Assembly (NCBI GenBank): GCA_003818675.1
Contig: RPPD01000195.1
Span: forward strand, 1-5,309
Direction of reading: 5' to 3'
DNA: 5,309 nucleotides
Source: Spirochaetaceae bacterium
GTDB taxonomy: Bacteria > Spirochaetota > Spirochaetia > SZUA-6 > RPPD01
The notes under the pieces are model-generated. The model worked only from the letters and a program-made list of their open reading frames with translations, ran no database searches and had not been told where the DNA came from. Below, piece after piece: positions 1 to 5,309 of this stretch; position 1 is the stretch's first letter, and each line of letters starts with the position of its first letter. The translations under genes and the position numbers were made by a program.

Positions 1-406
1 GGTCTGTCTCGTATTTCCTTGAAAGCCTGAGCATGAGATCCGAAAGATTATAACCTTCAAGAAGCTTTTTTTCCCCCAGATTTTCCATTGAACGAAAATA
101 AGCTATAGCCTTGTAGTAGTCTCCTGATTCAACCGCTTCGCCCAATTCCTTGCCAATATTATCAAAAGCCAGGGTTTGTTGCGCGTTCAATATTTCCAGG
201 TCCACCTTTGATCCGTTTCGCTTTAATGCATCAACATATTGAAGAACCTCAAGGTATTTTCCGTCTTTTACGAGCTGCTCGATATCATCTTGCAGCACTG
301 CAGAAAGCGCAGGGATGTTTGCCGGCACCTCGTCTCGAAACGAAGTACACGCAGTGACAACAATGACGCACACGGCAAAAATCAAAATCCTTGGAAAACG
401 CACCAT
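1..406 (-). CDS. Partial lipoprotein with helical (TPR-like) N-terminal region; 3' end beyond the window
   Basis: The frame is open from an ATG at 406 to the left edge, giving 135 codons without a stop. The protein starts MVRFPRILIFAVCVIVVTAC, a type II signal peptide: two Arg, a hydrophobic core, then the lipobox VTA-C with the lipidated Cys at residue 20. It should be anchored to a membrane and face the periplasm. After the Cys comes a short linker, then amphipathic helical sequence with repeat-like pieces (DGKYLEVLQYVDALKR near 49-64 and ESGDYYKAIAYFRSMENLG near 90-108) that resemble TPR helices. A GGAG 8 nt upstream of the ATG supports this start. The gene is 258 nt downstream of ftsH on the same strand and may have its own promoter. 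I do not recognise the family firmly. My memory is that some spirochaete trypsin-like (S1C) proteases begin with such a lipoprotein-plus-helical segment, but no protease domain is visible here. Confidence 0.85.
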   Translation of the reverse strand, partial: MVRFPRILIFAVCVIVVTACTSFRDEVPANIPALSAVLQDDIEQLVKDGKYLEVLQYVDALKRNGSKVDLEILNAQQTLAFDNIGKELGEAVESGDYYKAIAYFRSMENLGEKKLLEGYNLSDLMLRLSRKYETD

Positions 407-510
407 TGAATAATCTCCGATCTTGGTTAAGGGTTATTGCCATATAAACAACAAATCACACAAAAGATAACATTTTTTTACAGATCATTTATGGCCATAC
501 CATGCACAAA

Positions 511-548
511 CGGGAACAAATCCACATAGCTCCGTGGGAATGTTCCCG
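511..548. repeat. Inverted repeat / hairpin with GGGAAC half-sites
   Basis: The 8-bp arms CGGGAACA (511-518) and TGTTCCCG (541-548) are perfect inverse complements. Inside them an AA/AA mismatch is followed by a second short stem, TCCAC (521-525) with GTGGG (534-538, one G-T pair), and an 8-nt loop. The whole 38-nt segment can fold as one hairpin on either strand. No T-tract follows it closely on either strand, so it is not a standard intrinsic terminator. A smaller palindrome, GGGAA-TG-TTCCC (536-547), overlaps the right arm and could be a protein-binding site instead. The function is unknown. Confidence 0.6.
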
Positions 549-572
549 GTATTTTATAAGGTCAAGGAGATT

Positions 573-613
573 GGAGTTTCGTTGCATCCTTTTTAAAAAA
601 CCAACGAAACTCC
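573..613. repeat. Perfect 12-bp inverted repeat with AT-rich loop
   Basis: The arms GGAGTTTCGTTG (573-584) and CAACGAAACTCC (602-613) match at 12 of 12 positions, around a 17-nt spacer that contains TTTTTAAAAAA. The element lies 52 nt past the ftsH stop codon in the direction of transcription. A 12-bp stem is stable, but the T-run sits in the loop and none follows the stem on the minus strand, so it does not fit a canonical Rho-independent terminator. It could stabilise or process the 3' end of the operon mRNA, be a copy of a dispersed genomic repeat, or be a protein-binding site. Confidence 0.65.
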
Positions 614-614
614 G

Positions 615-664
615 CGGTTCCCCACTCCATTTTTTTCAGGATTTTCAAGCGTTACGGGGAACCG
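615..664. repeat. Perfect 9-bp inverted repeat directly after the ftsH stop
   Basis: The arms CGGTTCCCC (615-623) and GGGGAACCG (656-664) match at 9 of 9 positions and enclose a 32-nt spacer. The right arm touches the ftsH stop codon (665-667), and the left arm is one base from the neighbouring 12-bp inverted repeat. On the minus strand the transcript would run: ftsH stop, this stem, then the second stem. The long loop weakens the case for a terminator, so I treat it as a 3'-UTR structure of unknown role. Confidence 0.5.
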
Positions 665-2545
665 TCAGGCTGTCACCTGTTCACGTTTTGGGAAATCAAG
701 GAGTGTCCTGATTTCATCATCATCCAGGGTTTCACGCTGTACAAGTGTCTCAGAAAGCAATTTCAATTTCTGCTTGTTTTCGGTCAATAATGACAGGGCT
801 CTTTCCAGGCATTCGTCTATGATTACCCTGATTTCCTTGTCAATTTTCTTGGCGGTTTCCTCTGAATAGTCCTTGTGACGTGCTATCTCCTTGCCGATGA
901 AAATTGGTTCTTCCTTCTGCCCGTAATTTATGGGACCAAGAGCATCACTCATGCCCCATTCACAGACCATCCTGCGTGCTATGTTTGTAGCCTGCTCAAT
1001 GTCCTGCTCTGTTCCTGTAGCAGTCTCTTTGTATATTACCTTCTCTGCGGCGTATCCGCCCATCATTATCACAATACGGTCTAAAAGCCATCCCTTGTTC
1101 TTGCTGTATGCATCGTCTACAGGGAGTGACAATGCCATGCCAAGGGCACGACCATGAGGAATTACGGTTACTTTATGCAGAGGATCTGCGTTTTTCAGAT
1201 AATAATGCAACAGTGCATGACCAGCCTCGTGATAGGCCACCATTTCTTTTTCCTTGGGCGGTATCACCTTTGACTTTCTGGCCACACCCATGAGTACCTT
1301 GTCCCGTGCTTCCTCAAAATCATCCATCTCAACCTTTTGCTTGCCCTTGCGTGCGGCAAAAAGGGCCGCTTCATTGACCAGGTTGGACAGGTCTGCACCC
1401 GATGTACCAGGAGTGGCACGGGCCATCTTATTAAAGTCAATATCTGTTGCAAGGGATATTTTTTTGCAGTGTATCCTGATTATTAGTTCACGCTCGCGGA
1501 TGTCAGGCATGTCCACAACAACCTGTCTGTCAAATCTGCCCGGCCGCAAGAGCGCTGGATCAAGCACATCAGGCCTGTTGGTGGCGGCAACTATAATCAC
1601 GCCAGCCTTGGTGTCAAATCCGTCCATTTCAACAAGGAGCTGATTGAGGGTCTGTTCGCGTTCATCGTGTCCGCCGCCGTATCCCGCGCCTCTGGTGCGC
1701 CCAACGGCATCCAGTTCATCTATAAAAAGAATGCATGGTGCATTTTTTTTGCCTTGCTCAAACAGGTCTCTGACACGGCTTGCACCCACGCCCACAAACA
1801 TCTCAACGAAATCCGACCCGGACATGTGGAAGAATGGTACATTTGCCTCTCCAGCTATGGCCTTGGCGAGAAGCGTTTTTCCTGTTCCCGGCATTCCAAC
1901 AAGGAGAACCCCCTTTGGAATCTTTGCGCCAATCTTTGAAAACTTCTGCGGGTTCTTGAGGAATTCCACAATTTCCTCAAGCTCGTATTTTGCCTCATCC
2001 TGTCCTGCCACATCCTGGAATGTTGTGCGTTCAGAGCCTTCATAATACCGTTTTGCCCTGCTCTTGCCGAAAGACAAGGCCTTGTTGCCGCTTCCCTGAA
2101 ATTGCCTGAACATGAAAATAAAGAGGAAAATCATAATTGCCCACGGGAGGATATTGATTATGACCTCCAGAGGCGAAACAACAGAAGGTTTTCCAGTGTA
2201 ATCTATTCCCTTTTCATCCAGAATTTTTAAAAACGAAGGGTCGGTCCTGAGCGGAATCATTGTAGTGTGTGTACTGTTATCTGCGGTGACATATACAATT
2301 TTCCGCTCGTCAATGATTTCTACCTTTGTTACTCTTTGAGGGCTGTCAATAAGCTGTATGCTTTTCATAAATTCTGAAAAAGAAACTTCAATATTGGGGC
2401 TGAAAACATTATCTTGATACATGATAAAGAGAAGCAGCAGAAATGCGCCTCCAAGAATCAGCAAAAAAGTCATTCTGCTCCCTGAAGTCTTGGGAATCTG
2501 GTTTCCGGGATCATTATTGTTGTTGTTTTGTCTGTTCATATCCAA
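665..2545 (-). CDS. ftsH: ATP-dependent zinc metalloprotease FtsH
   Basis: This is a membrane-anchored AAA+ protease that unfolds and degrades unassembled membrane proteins and regulatory cytosolic proteins as a hexamer. At 626 aa it has the usual length, with domains in the family order. A short Asn-rich cytoplasmic N-terminus is followed by TM1 (about 25-43), a periplasmic FtsH-extracellular segment (about 44-124) and TM2 (about 126-147). The AAA domain has Walker A GMPGTGKT (217-224, Met where Pro is more usual), pore loop MFVG (249-252), Walker B ILFIDE (272-277) and the second region of homology with ATNRPD (321-326) and arginines R334 and R337. The M41 protease domain has HEAGH (439-443), and D515 in GTEQD is the likely third zinc ligand. 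Nothing essential is missing. The start is the TTG at 2545 or the ATG two codons later at 2539. It is last in the rplY-pth-tilS-ftsH cluster, 36 nt after tilS. Details of its sequence resemble spirochaete FtsH. Confidence 0.98.
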   Translation of the reverse strand: MDMNRQNNNNNDPGNQIPKTSGSRMTFLLILGGAFLLLLFIMYQDNVFSPNIEVSFSEFMKSIQLIDSPQRVTKVEIIDERKIVYVTADNSTHTTMIPLRTDPSFLKILDEKGIDYTGKPSVVSPLEVIINILPWAIMIFLFIFMFRQFQGSGNKALSFGKSRAKRYYEGSERTTFQDVAGQDEAKYELEEIVEFLKNPQKFSKIGAKIPKGVLLVGMPGTGKTLLAKAIAGEANVPFFHMSGSDFVEMFVGVGASRVRDLFEQGKKNAPCILFIDELDAVGRTRGAGYGGGHDEREQTLNQLLVEMDGFDTKAGVIIVAATNRPDVLDPALLRPGRFDRQVVVDMPDIRERELIIRIHCKKISLATDIDFNKMARATPGTSGADLSNLVNEAALFAARKGKQKVEMDDFEEARDKVLMGVARKSKVIPPKEKEMVAYHEAGHALLHYYLKNADPLHKVTVIPHGRALGMALSLPVDDAYSKNKGWLLDRIVIMMGGYAAEKVIYKETATGTEQDIEQATNIARRMVCEWGMSDALGPINYGQKEEPIFIGKEIARHKDYSEETAKKIDKEIRVIIDECLERALSLLTENKQKLKLLSETLVQRETLDDDEIRTLLDFPKREQVTA

Positions 2546-2553
2546 TTTCTTTT

Positions 2554-2557
2554 CTCC
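2554..2557 (-). promoter_or_regulatory. Shine-Dalgarno of ftsH (GGAG)
   Basis: GGAG on the minus strand lies 8 nt before the TTG at 2545 and 14 nt before the ATG at 2539. The spacing favours TTG as the true ftsH start (626 aa), although ATG (624 aa) cannot be excluded. The site lies in the 36-nt tilS-ftsH gap, which shows no clear promoter or terminator, consistent with co-transcription. Confidence 0.6.
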
Positions 2558-2581
2558 AAAGATTACTACTAATGTATTGAA

Positions 2582-3985
2582 TTATTGTTCTGGTTGCAAG
2601 TCCAGAATCAGAATATCAGAATCTGACGCCTTGTCAGGAGTTGCTCCCTTCCTGAAAATTGTAGAGTATCCGAAAGGTCCGCCTATAACGGCCGCCACAC
2701 CTGATGCATCTTCCAGGACTGGAATCTGCATTCGGAAGGCTGGGTGGACTCCCCATTCCTGGAACAGTTTCTTTAGCTTCTTTCTCCCAAAGCCAAGGTC
2801 AATCCTGTCTCCCGCCTTCCAGGACCGCAGGATCAGCGGAAAAGATATATTCCTGTCTGCAAAAATATTCGCCCTGTTTTCCGCAAGATCGCCGTACTTT
2901 GTTCGTTTAAGTATGCCTTTTGCGTGCGGCAGGCGAAAAGGCATATCTGGTAATACTTCAATAACATACCCTTTTTTCACTACAGAGACAACACCTCTTT
3001 CCAAAAAAAGGCGGTCCATATGCCTGTACAGGGTGATTTGCCTTCCTGCAAGCAGGGTCCTGGATCCTGACGAGATATCACGCGAATAAAGCGGTGCCAA
3101 AAATCTGAAAGGAAGCTGTATTGGTAAATTTCCGTTTCCTTCCAGTTTGCGAAGCCTGGAATAAGCAAGTTGAAAGGATTCGATACGCACAACCTCCGGC
3201 TCTTTCATGAAGGTTCTGGCTAATATGGAAAATCCATTATTTGTTTTTTTCCATTTCAGATGTTTTCGTGTATATGCTGAAATAAACCTGTCCGCAAACG
3301 CCATTTTTAGTCTGAGGCTTGACAGGCTTCTTTTTAATCCAGGGAATCCATCAAGCACCACAGGCATGACTCTGTGCCTGATTTTGTTTCGCAAAAAATC
3401 AATTTGTTGATTGGTTGAATCTGTCACAAACCTGAGCTTTTTGTCTTTGCAATAACCAAGTATTTCTTCCCTCGTGCATTCGCAAATTGGACGGAGGATT
3501 CTTCCGCGCTTTTTGGGTATTCCCACAAGCCCCCTTATGCCTGATCCCTGGAAAAACCTCATTAACATGGTCTCAATCTGGTCATCTGCCTGATGCCCAA
3601 GGGCCAAGAAATTTCCACTTGTCTCTTCAAGGATTGTACTGAAAGCTTTATACCGGAACTCGCGTGCTGTTTCCTCAAGGCTCTTTTTATTTTTTTTGGC
3701 ATGATCCTTAATTTCACCAGGCTGGATGGTTTTTATCACAAGCGGGATTTCGAGTGAATTTGTATTTTCCAGGACGCACTGCTTCTCCAGGCTTCTTTCC
3801 TGCACATCGCGCAACCCGTGATCCACATATGCAGCATGAAGCCTTAAAGAGAATTTATCCCGAAGTTGTGAAAATGCGTGAAGCAGACATACCGAGTCAG
3901 GTCCTCCGGAACACGCGATTACAACAGATGTGTTTTCCGGCAAATCACACGATCTAAGGTATTTTTCAATCTTTCGAAGAATCAT
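2582..3985 (-). CDS. tilS: tRNA(Ile)-lysidine synthetase TilS
   Basis: TilS uses ATP and lysine to convert the wobble C34 of the CAU-anticodon tRNA-Ile to lysidine, which switches both its decoding (AUG to AUA) and its charging (Met to Ile). The N-terminal PP-loop is SGGPDS (26-31). It is followed by the family motifs YVDHGLR (53-59), EETAREFRY (104-112), GHQADDQIET (130-139), RPICECTREEI (165-175) and RNKIRHRVMP (199-208). A variable middle region leads to the C-terminal TilS domain, with RSWKAGDRI (387-395), KKLKKLFQEWGV (402-413) and PVLED (422-426). The length of 467 aa is normal for the family. The ATG start lies 20 nt inside the end of pth, and only a weak ACAAG precedes it, so translation is probably coupled to pth. 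No in-frame start was seen just upstream. Unlike many Firmicutes, there is no hpt between tilS and ftsH. Confidence 0.96.
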   Translation of the reverse strand: MILRKIEKYLRSCDLPENTSVVIACSGGPDSVCLLHAFSQLRDKFSLRLHAAYVDHGLRDVQERSLEKQCVLENTNSLEIPLVIKTIQPGEIKDHAKKNKKSLEETAREFRYKAFSTILEETSGNFLALGHQADDQIETMLMRFFQGSGIRGLVGIPKKRGRILRPICECTREEILGYCKDKKLRFVTDSTNQQIDFLRNKIRHRVMPVVLDGFPGLKRSLSSLRLKMAFADRFISAYTRKHLKWKKTNNGFSILARTFMKEPEVVRIESFQLAYSRLRKLEGNGNLPIQLPFRFLAPLYSRDISSGSRTLLAGRQITLYRHMDRLFLERGVVSVVKKGYVIEVLPDMPFRLPHAKGILKRTKYGDLAENRANIFADRNISFPLILRSWKAGDRIDLGFGRKKLKKLFQEWGVHPAFRMQIPVLEDASGVAAVIGGPFGYSTIFRKGATPDKASDSDILILDLQPEQ

Positions 3986-4562
3986 CTTGTGTACGGCGGT
4001 TTACCAGGTTCATCACCCTGTCCACAGGCTGGGTCAAAAGCAAAAGCGCATGTTCCACAACTCTTGTAATTGACTCATCCAGAACCTTCTGCTCTTCCAT
4101 GGTTGGTTGCCCCAGCACATGGTCCACAACTCCGCCTCTGCGGCCAGGTCTCCCTATACCAATTCCGAGCCTGATAATATCCTGTGTTCCCGCTTGAGCA
4201 AATATGGATTCCAGCCCCTTGTGTCCGCCTGAGGATCCGGAGGTTTTGAGTTTGCATGCTCCAAGCGGCAGGTCAAGATTGTCATAAATAACGACAAGCT
4301 CTTCCTTTTTTGCACTGCTTGCCTTAAGAACGCTCTTCAGTATTTCTCCTGAGCGGTTCATGTAAGTCAGGGGCTCTACAAGAAAAAAGGTTCTACGGGC
4401 ATGGGAACCCATAGCAATCCTGAAATTGCTGTAAAAATGCGGCTTTGCAAGGGTCATGCCGCATTTACGCGCAATTTCCTCGACAACTTGAAACCCAATA
4501 TTGTGACGATGGGTCCTGTACTCTTCTCCGGGATTTCCGAGCCCGATGAAAACACGAGGCAG
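3966..4562 (-). CDS. pth: Peptidyl-tRNA hydrolase Pth, CTG start
   Basis: Pth cleaves the ester bond between peptide and tRNA in peptidyl-tRNAs that drop off ribosomes, so the tRNA can be reused. Read from the CTG at 4562 it has 198 codons, the usual length, and begins (L/M)PRVFIGLGNPGEEYRTHRHN. This contains the catalytic His20 and substrate-binding Asn10 at the same positions as in the E. coli enzyme. Further conserved parts are PLTYMN (N69), YDNLDLPLG (D94), GGHKG (112-116) and RLGIGIGRPG. The Asn that usually follows the conserved His (E. coli N114) is Lys115 here. The first ATG in frame, at 4457, would remove residues 1-35 including Asn10 and His20, so it cannot be the functional start. 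The frame is closed upstream by the rplY TAA, and the codons from there to the conserved block are AAC CTG CCT CGT GTT TTC ATC. CTG is the best choice, with GAGGAG 9 nt upstream. The 3' end overlaps tilS by 20 nt. Confidence 0.95.
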   Translation of the reverse strand: MPRVFIGLGNPGEEYRTHRHNIGFQVVEEIARKCGMTLAKPHFYSNFRIAMGSHARRTFFLVEPLTYMNRSGEILKSVLKASSAKKEELVVIYDNLDLPLGACKLKTSGSSGGHKGLESIFAQAGTQDIIRLGIGIGRPGRRGGVVDHVLGQPTMEEQKVLDESITRVVEHALLLLTQPVDRVMNLVNRRTQDDSSKD

Positions 4563-4565
4563 GTT

Positions 4566-5273
4566 TTATTTCTCCTCTTTGCCCTTTGGTGCGGCCTTTG
4601 GTGCGGCTTTGGCTCCAGCCTTTGATGCGGCAGCGCCTTCCTCTGTAGTCTCCGCTGCTTCCCCACCTTCCGCTGCTTCGCCACCTTCCACCACTGCTTC
4701 TTCTGCAGGCTTCTCCTCGATTTCTGCAGCCTTTGTCACCACGTGACAGACCACATTGTCGGACGAAGTGATGAATTTCACACCTTCGAGTGCGGGAAGC
4801 TCACGCACATGCACAGAATCGTGAATGGCGAGGTTGGAGACATCTATGATAATATTTTCAGGCAGATTTTTCGCAAGACATTCCACTTCCACCTCGTGAA
4901 GAAGGTGTTCGAGAATGCCGCCCTCTCTCTGCCCTATGGCAGATCCGGTAAGATGTATCGGAACATGCGTGCGAAGGGCTTTGTTCGGGTCAATCGCGTA
5001 AAAATCCAGGTGCTCTATCCTGTTTTTAAGGAGGCTTTCCTGGTAATCCTTGACAAGGACATCAACATCCATATTCCCAATTTTTAGTGTGATGATGATG
5101 TTCTCTGAAATGACCTTGAATTTGGTATTGAACTCGTATTCATCAACAGCGATGGAGAAATTCTTGCTCTGTCCATAGACAATGGCAGGGATTTTCCCTG
5201 TACGTCGCATCCTTCCGACCTCGCGTTTTGTGTTTTTTGTACGCTCATCTACTTTGAGTGTCATCTTTTGCAT
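4566..5273 (-). CDS. rplY: Ribosomal protein L25, CTC/TL5 long form, with low-complexity tail
   Basis: This 50S protein binds 5S rRNA; the long form is also called general stress protein Ctc. The 235 aa comprise an N-terminal L25 domain (about 1-94, with RRTGKIPAIVYG at 23-34 and HLDFYAID at 88-95) and a C-terminal TL5 domain (about 96-180, with GSAIGQREGGILEH at 110-123 and IIIDVSNLAIHDSVHV near 141-156). A 55-residue tail of low complexity follows: first Glu/Ala/Gly-rich and acidic (181-213), then Ala/Lys/Pro-rich and basic (214-235). Such tails are common in CTC proteins and are probably flexible. The ATG at 5273 has a strong AAGGAG (5279-5284) 5 nt upstream. A second ATG three codons in is less well placed. 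It appears to be the first gene of the cluster inside this window. Only 36 nt of upstream sequence are visible (AT-rich, with TAAAAT near 5303-5308), too little to call a promoter. Confidence 0.97.
   Translation of the reverse strand: MQKMTLKVDERTKNTKREVGRMRRTGKIPAIVYGQSKNFSIAVDEYEFNTKFKVISENIIITLKIGNMDVDVLVKDYQESLLKNRIEHLDFYAIDPNKALRTHVPIHLTGSAIGQREGGILEHLLHEVEVECLAKNLPENIIIDVSNLAIHDSVHVRELPALEGVKFITSSDNVVCHVVTKAAEIEEKPAEEAVVEGGEAAEGGEAAETTEEGAAASKAGAKAAPKAAPKGKEEK
4572..4577 (-). promoter_or_regulatory. Shine-Dalgarno of pth (GAGGAG) inside rplY
   Basis: GAGGAG on the minus strand forms the Glu-Glu codons at the C-terminus of L25 and ends 9 nt before the CTG at 4562. This spacing supports CTG as the start of pth. 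The rplY stop TAA lies between the site and the CTG, so ribosomes ending on rplY would be placed to restart on pth. The layout suggests translational coupling. Confidence 0.65.
4583..4606. repeat. Perfect 12-bp tandem duplication in the rplY 3' end
   Basis: CCTTTGGTGCGG occurs at 4583-4594 and again at 4595-4606 without mismatch. On the minus strand it encodes the repeated Ala-Ala-Pro-Lys of the basic L25 tail, and it continues as a partial third copy (CTTTGG). The unit is a multiple of three, so copy-number change would keep the frame. Confidence 0.85.
4650..4685. repeat. 18-bp tandem repeat in rplY encoding GGEAAE twice
   Basis: Two adjacent 18-bp units (4650-4667 and 4668-4685) match at 16 of 18 positions. 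They encode GGEAAE twice in the acidic part of the L25 tail (residues 197-208). As with the 12-bp repeat nearby, the unit keeps the reading frame, which points to slippage as the source of the tail. Confidence 0.8.
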
Positions 5274-5309
5274 AACGGCTCCTTGTTCCTTGTTCCAAAA
5301 ATATTTTAC

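Noticed and set aside
441..470. Possible promoter for the lipoprotein gene: TTATCT, 18 nt, TATATG on the minus strand
   Set aside because: The -35 matches the consensus at only 3 of 6 positions and the -10 is imperfect. The placement would give a sensible short leader, but in AT-rich intergenic DNA this is too weak to annotate.
489..587. 32-codon minus-strand frame (starts MQRNSNLLDL, ends CMVWP) that could be a leader peptide
   Set aside because: The purine-rich AAAAAGG directly abuts the ATG with no spacing, the composition is not that of a known attenuator, and it crosses two inverted repeats. An internal ATG has GGAG only 2 nt upstream.
562..630. 22-codon minus-strand frame (starts MEWGTAEFRW) through the inverted repeats
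   Set aside because: No Shine-Dalgarno precedes its ATG, and the frame is largely made of the inverted-repeat sequence. No evidence of coding.
573..664. Intrinsic (Rho-independent) terminator for the ftsH operon
   Set aside because: Stable stems exist, but neither is followed by a T-tract on the minus strand, and one has a 32-nt loop. Recorded as inverted repeats instead.
511..664. CRISPR array, IS end or phage attachment site in the repeat-rich gap
   Set aside because: The repeats are inverted pairs of different sequence, not regularly spaced direct repeats. There is no transposase, integrase or tRNA gene nearby.
2421..3089. Long plus-strand open frame (222 codons) antisense to ftsH and tilS
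   Set aside because: It lies opposite two well-identified genes, spans their junction, and its translation shows no recognisable domain. It is a shadow frame. The same applies to the other plus-strand frames over rplY, pth, tilS and ftsH.
3966..4457. pth starting at the ATG at 4457 (163 aa)
   Set aside because: This start removes the GNPG motif and the catalytic His, which are intact and in frame upstream back to the CTG at 4562.

Overview
All recognisable genes in this window lie on the minus strand. Read in the direction of transcription, from the right edge to the left, they are rplY/ctc (ribosomal protein L25), pth (peptidyl-tRNA hydrolase), tilS (tRNA-Ile lysidine synthetase), ftsH (membrane AAA+ metalloprotease), and the 5' part of a lipoprotein gene that runs off the left edge. 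The first four are packed like one operon. rplY and pth are separated by 3 nt, pth and tilS overlap by 20 nt, and tilS and ftsH are 36 nt apart. A 258-nt gap with several inverted repeats then separates ftsH from the lipoprotein gene. || Organism: the order rplY-pth-tilS-ftsH is, as I recall it, the same as in Borrelia (BB0786 to BB0789). The FtsH protease region ([12 protein letters not shown] followed by [11 protein letters not shown]) also reads like spirochaete FtsH. Base composition is moderate, not the extreme AT of Borrelia. I therefore infer a spirochaete of the Treponema/Spirochaeta type. This rests on memory of gene order and motifs, not on a search. || Layout: 1-406 is a partial lipoprotein with a helical, TPR-like periplasmic segment. 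407-664 is intergenic, with three separate inverted repeats, two of which share a GGGAAC/GTTCCC core. 665-2545 is ftsH, 2582-3985 is tilS, 3966-4562 is pth and 4566-5273 is rplY. 5274-5309 is the rplY leader with a strong Shine-Dalgarno sequence. || How the genes fit together: the operon is about translation and protein quality. L25 binds 5S rRNA, Pth rescues tRNA from prematurely released peptidyl-tRNA, TilS makes the AUA-reading tRNA-Ile, and FtsH degrades damaged or unassembled membrane and cytosolic proteins. || Most notable points: pth has no ATG, GTG or TTG start that keeps its catalytic residues, and the only reasonable start is a CTG 3 nt after the rplY stop, preceded by a GAGGAG located inside rplY. 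The ftsH-lipoprotein gap is unusually rich in inverted repeats. I found no sign of a novel defence or mobile system. Apart from these details, the window is core housekeeping sequence.
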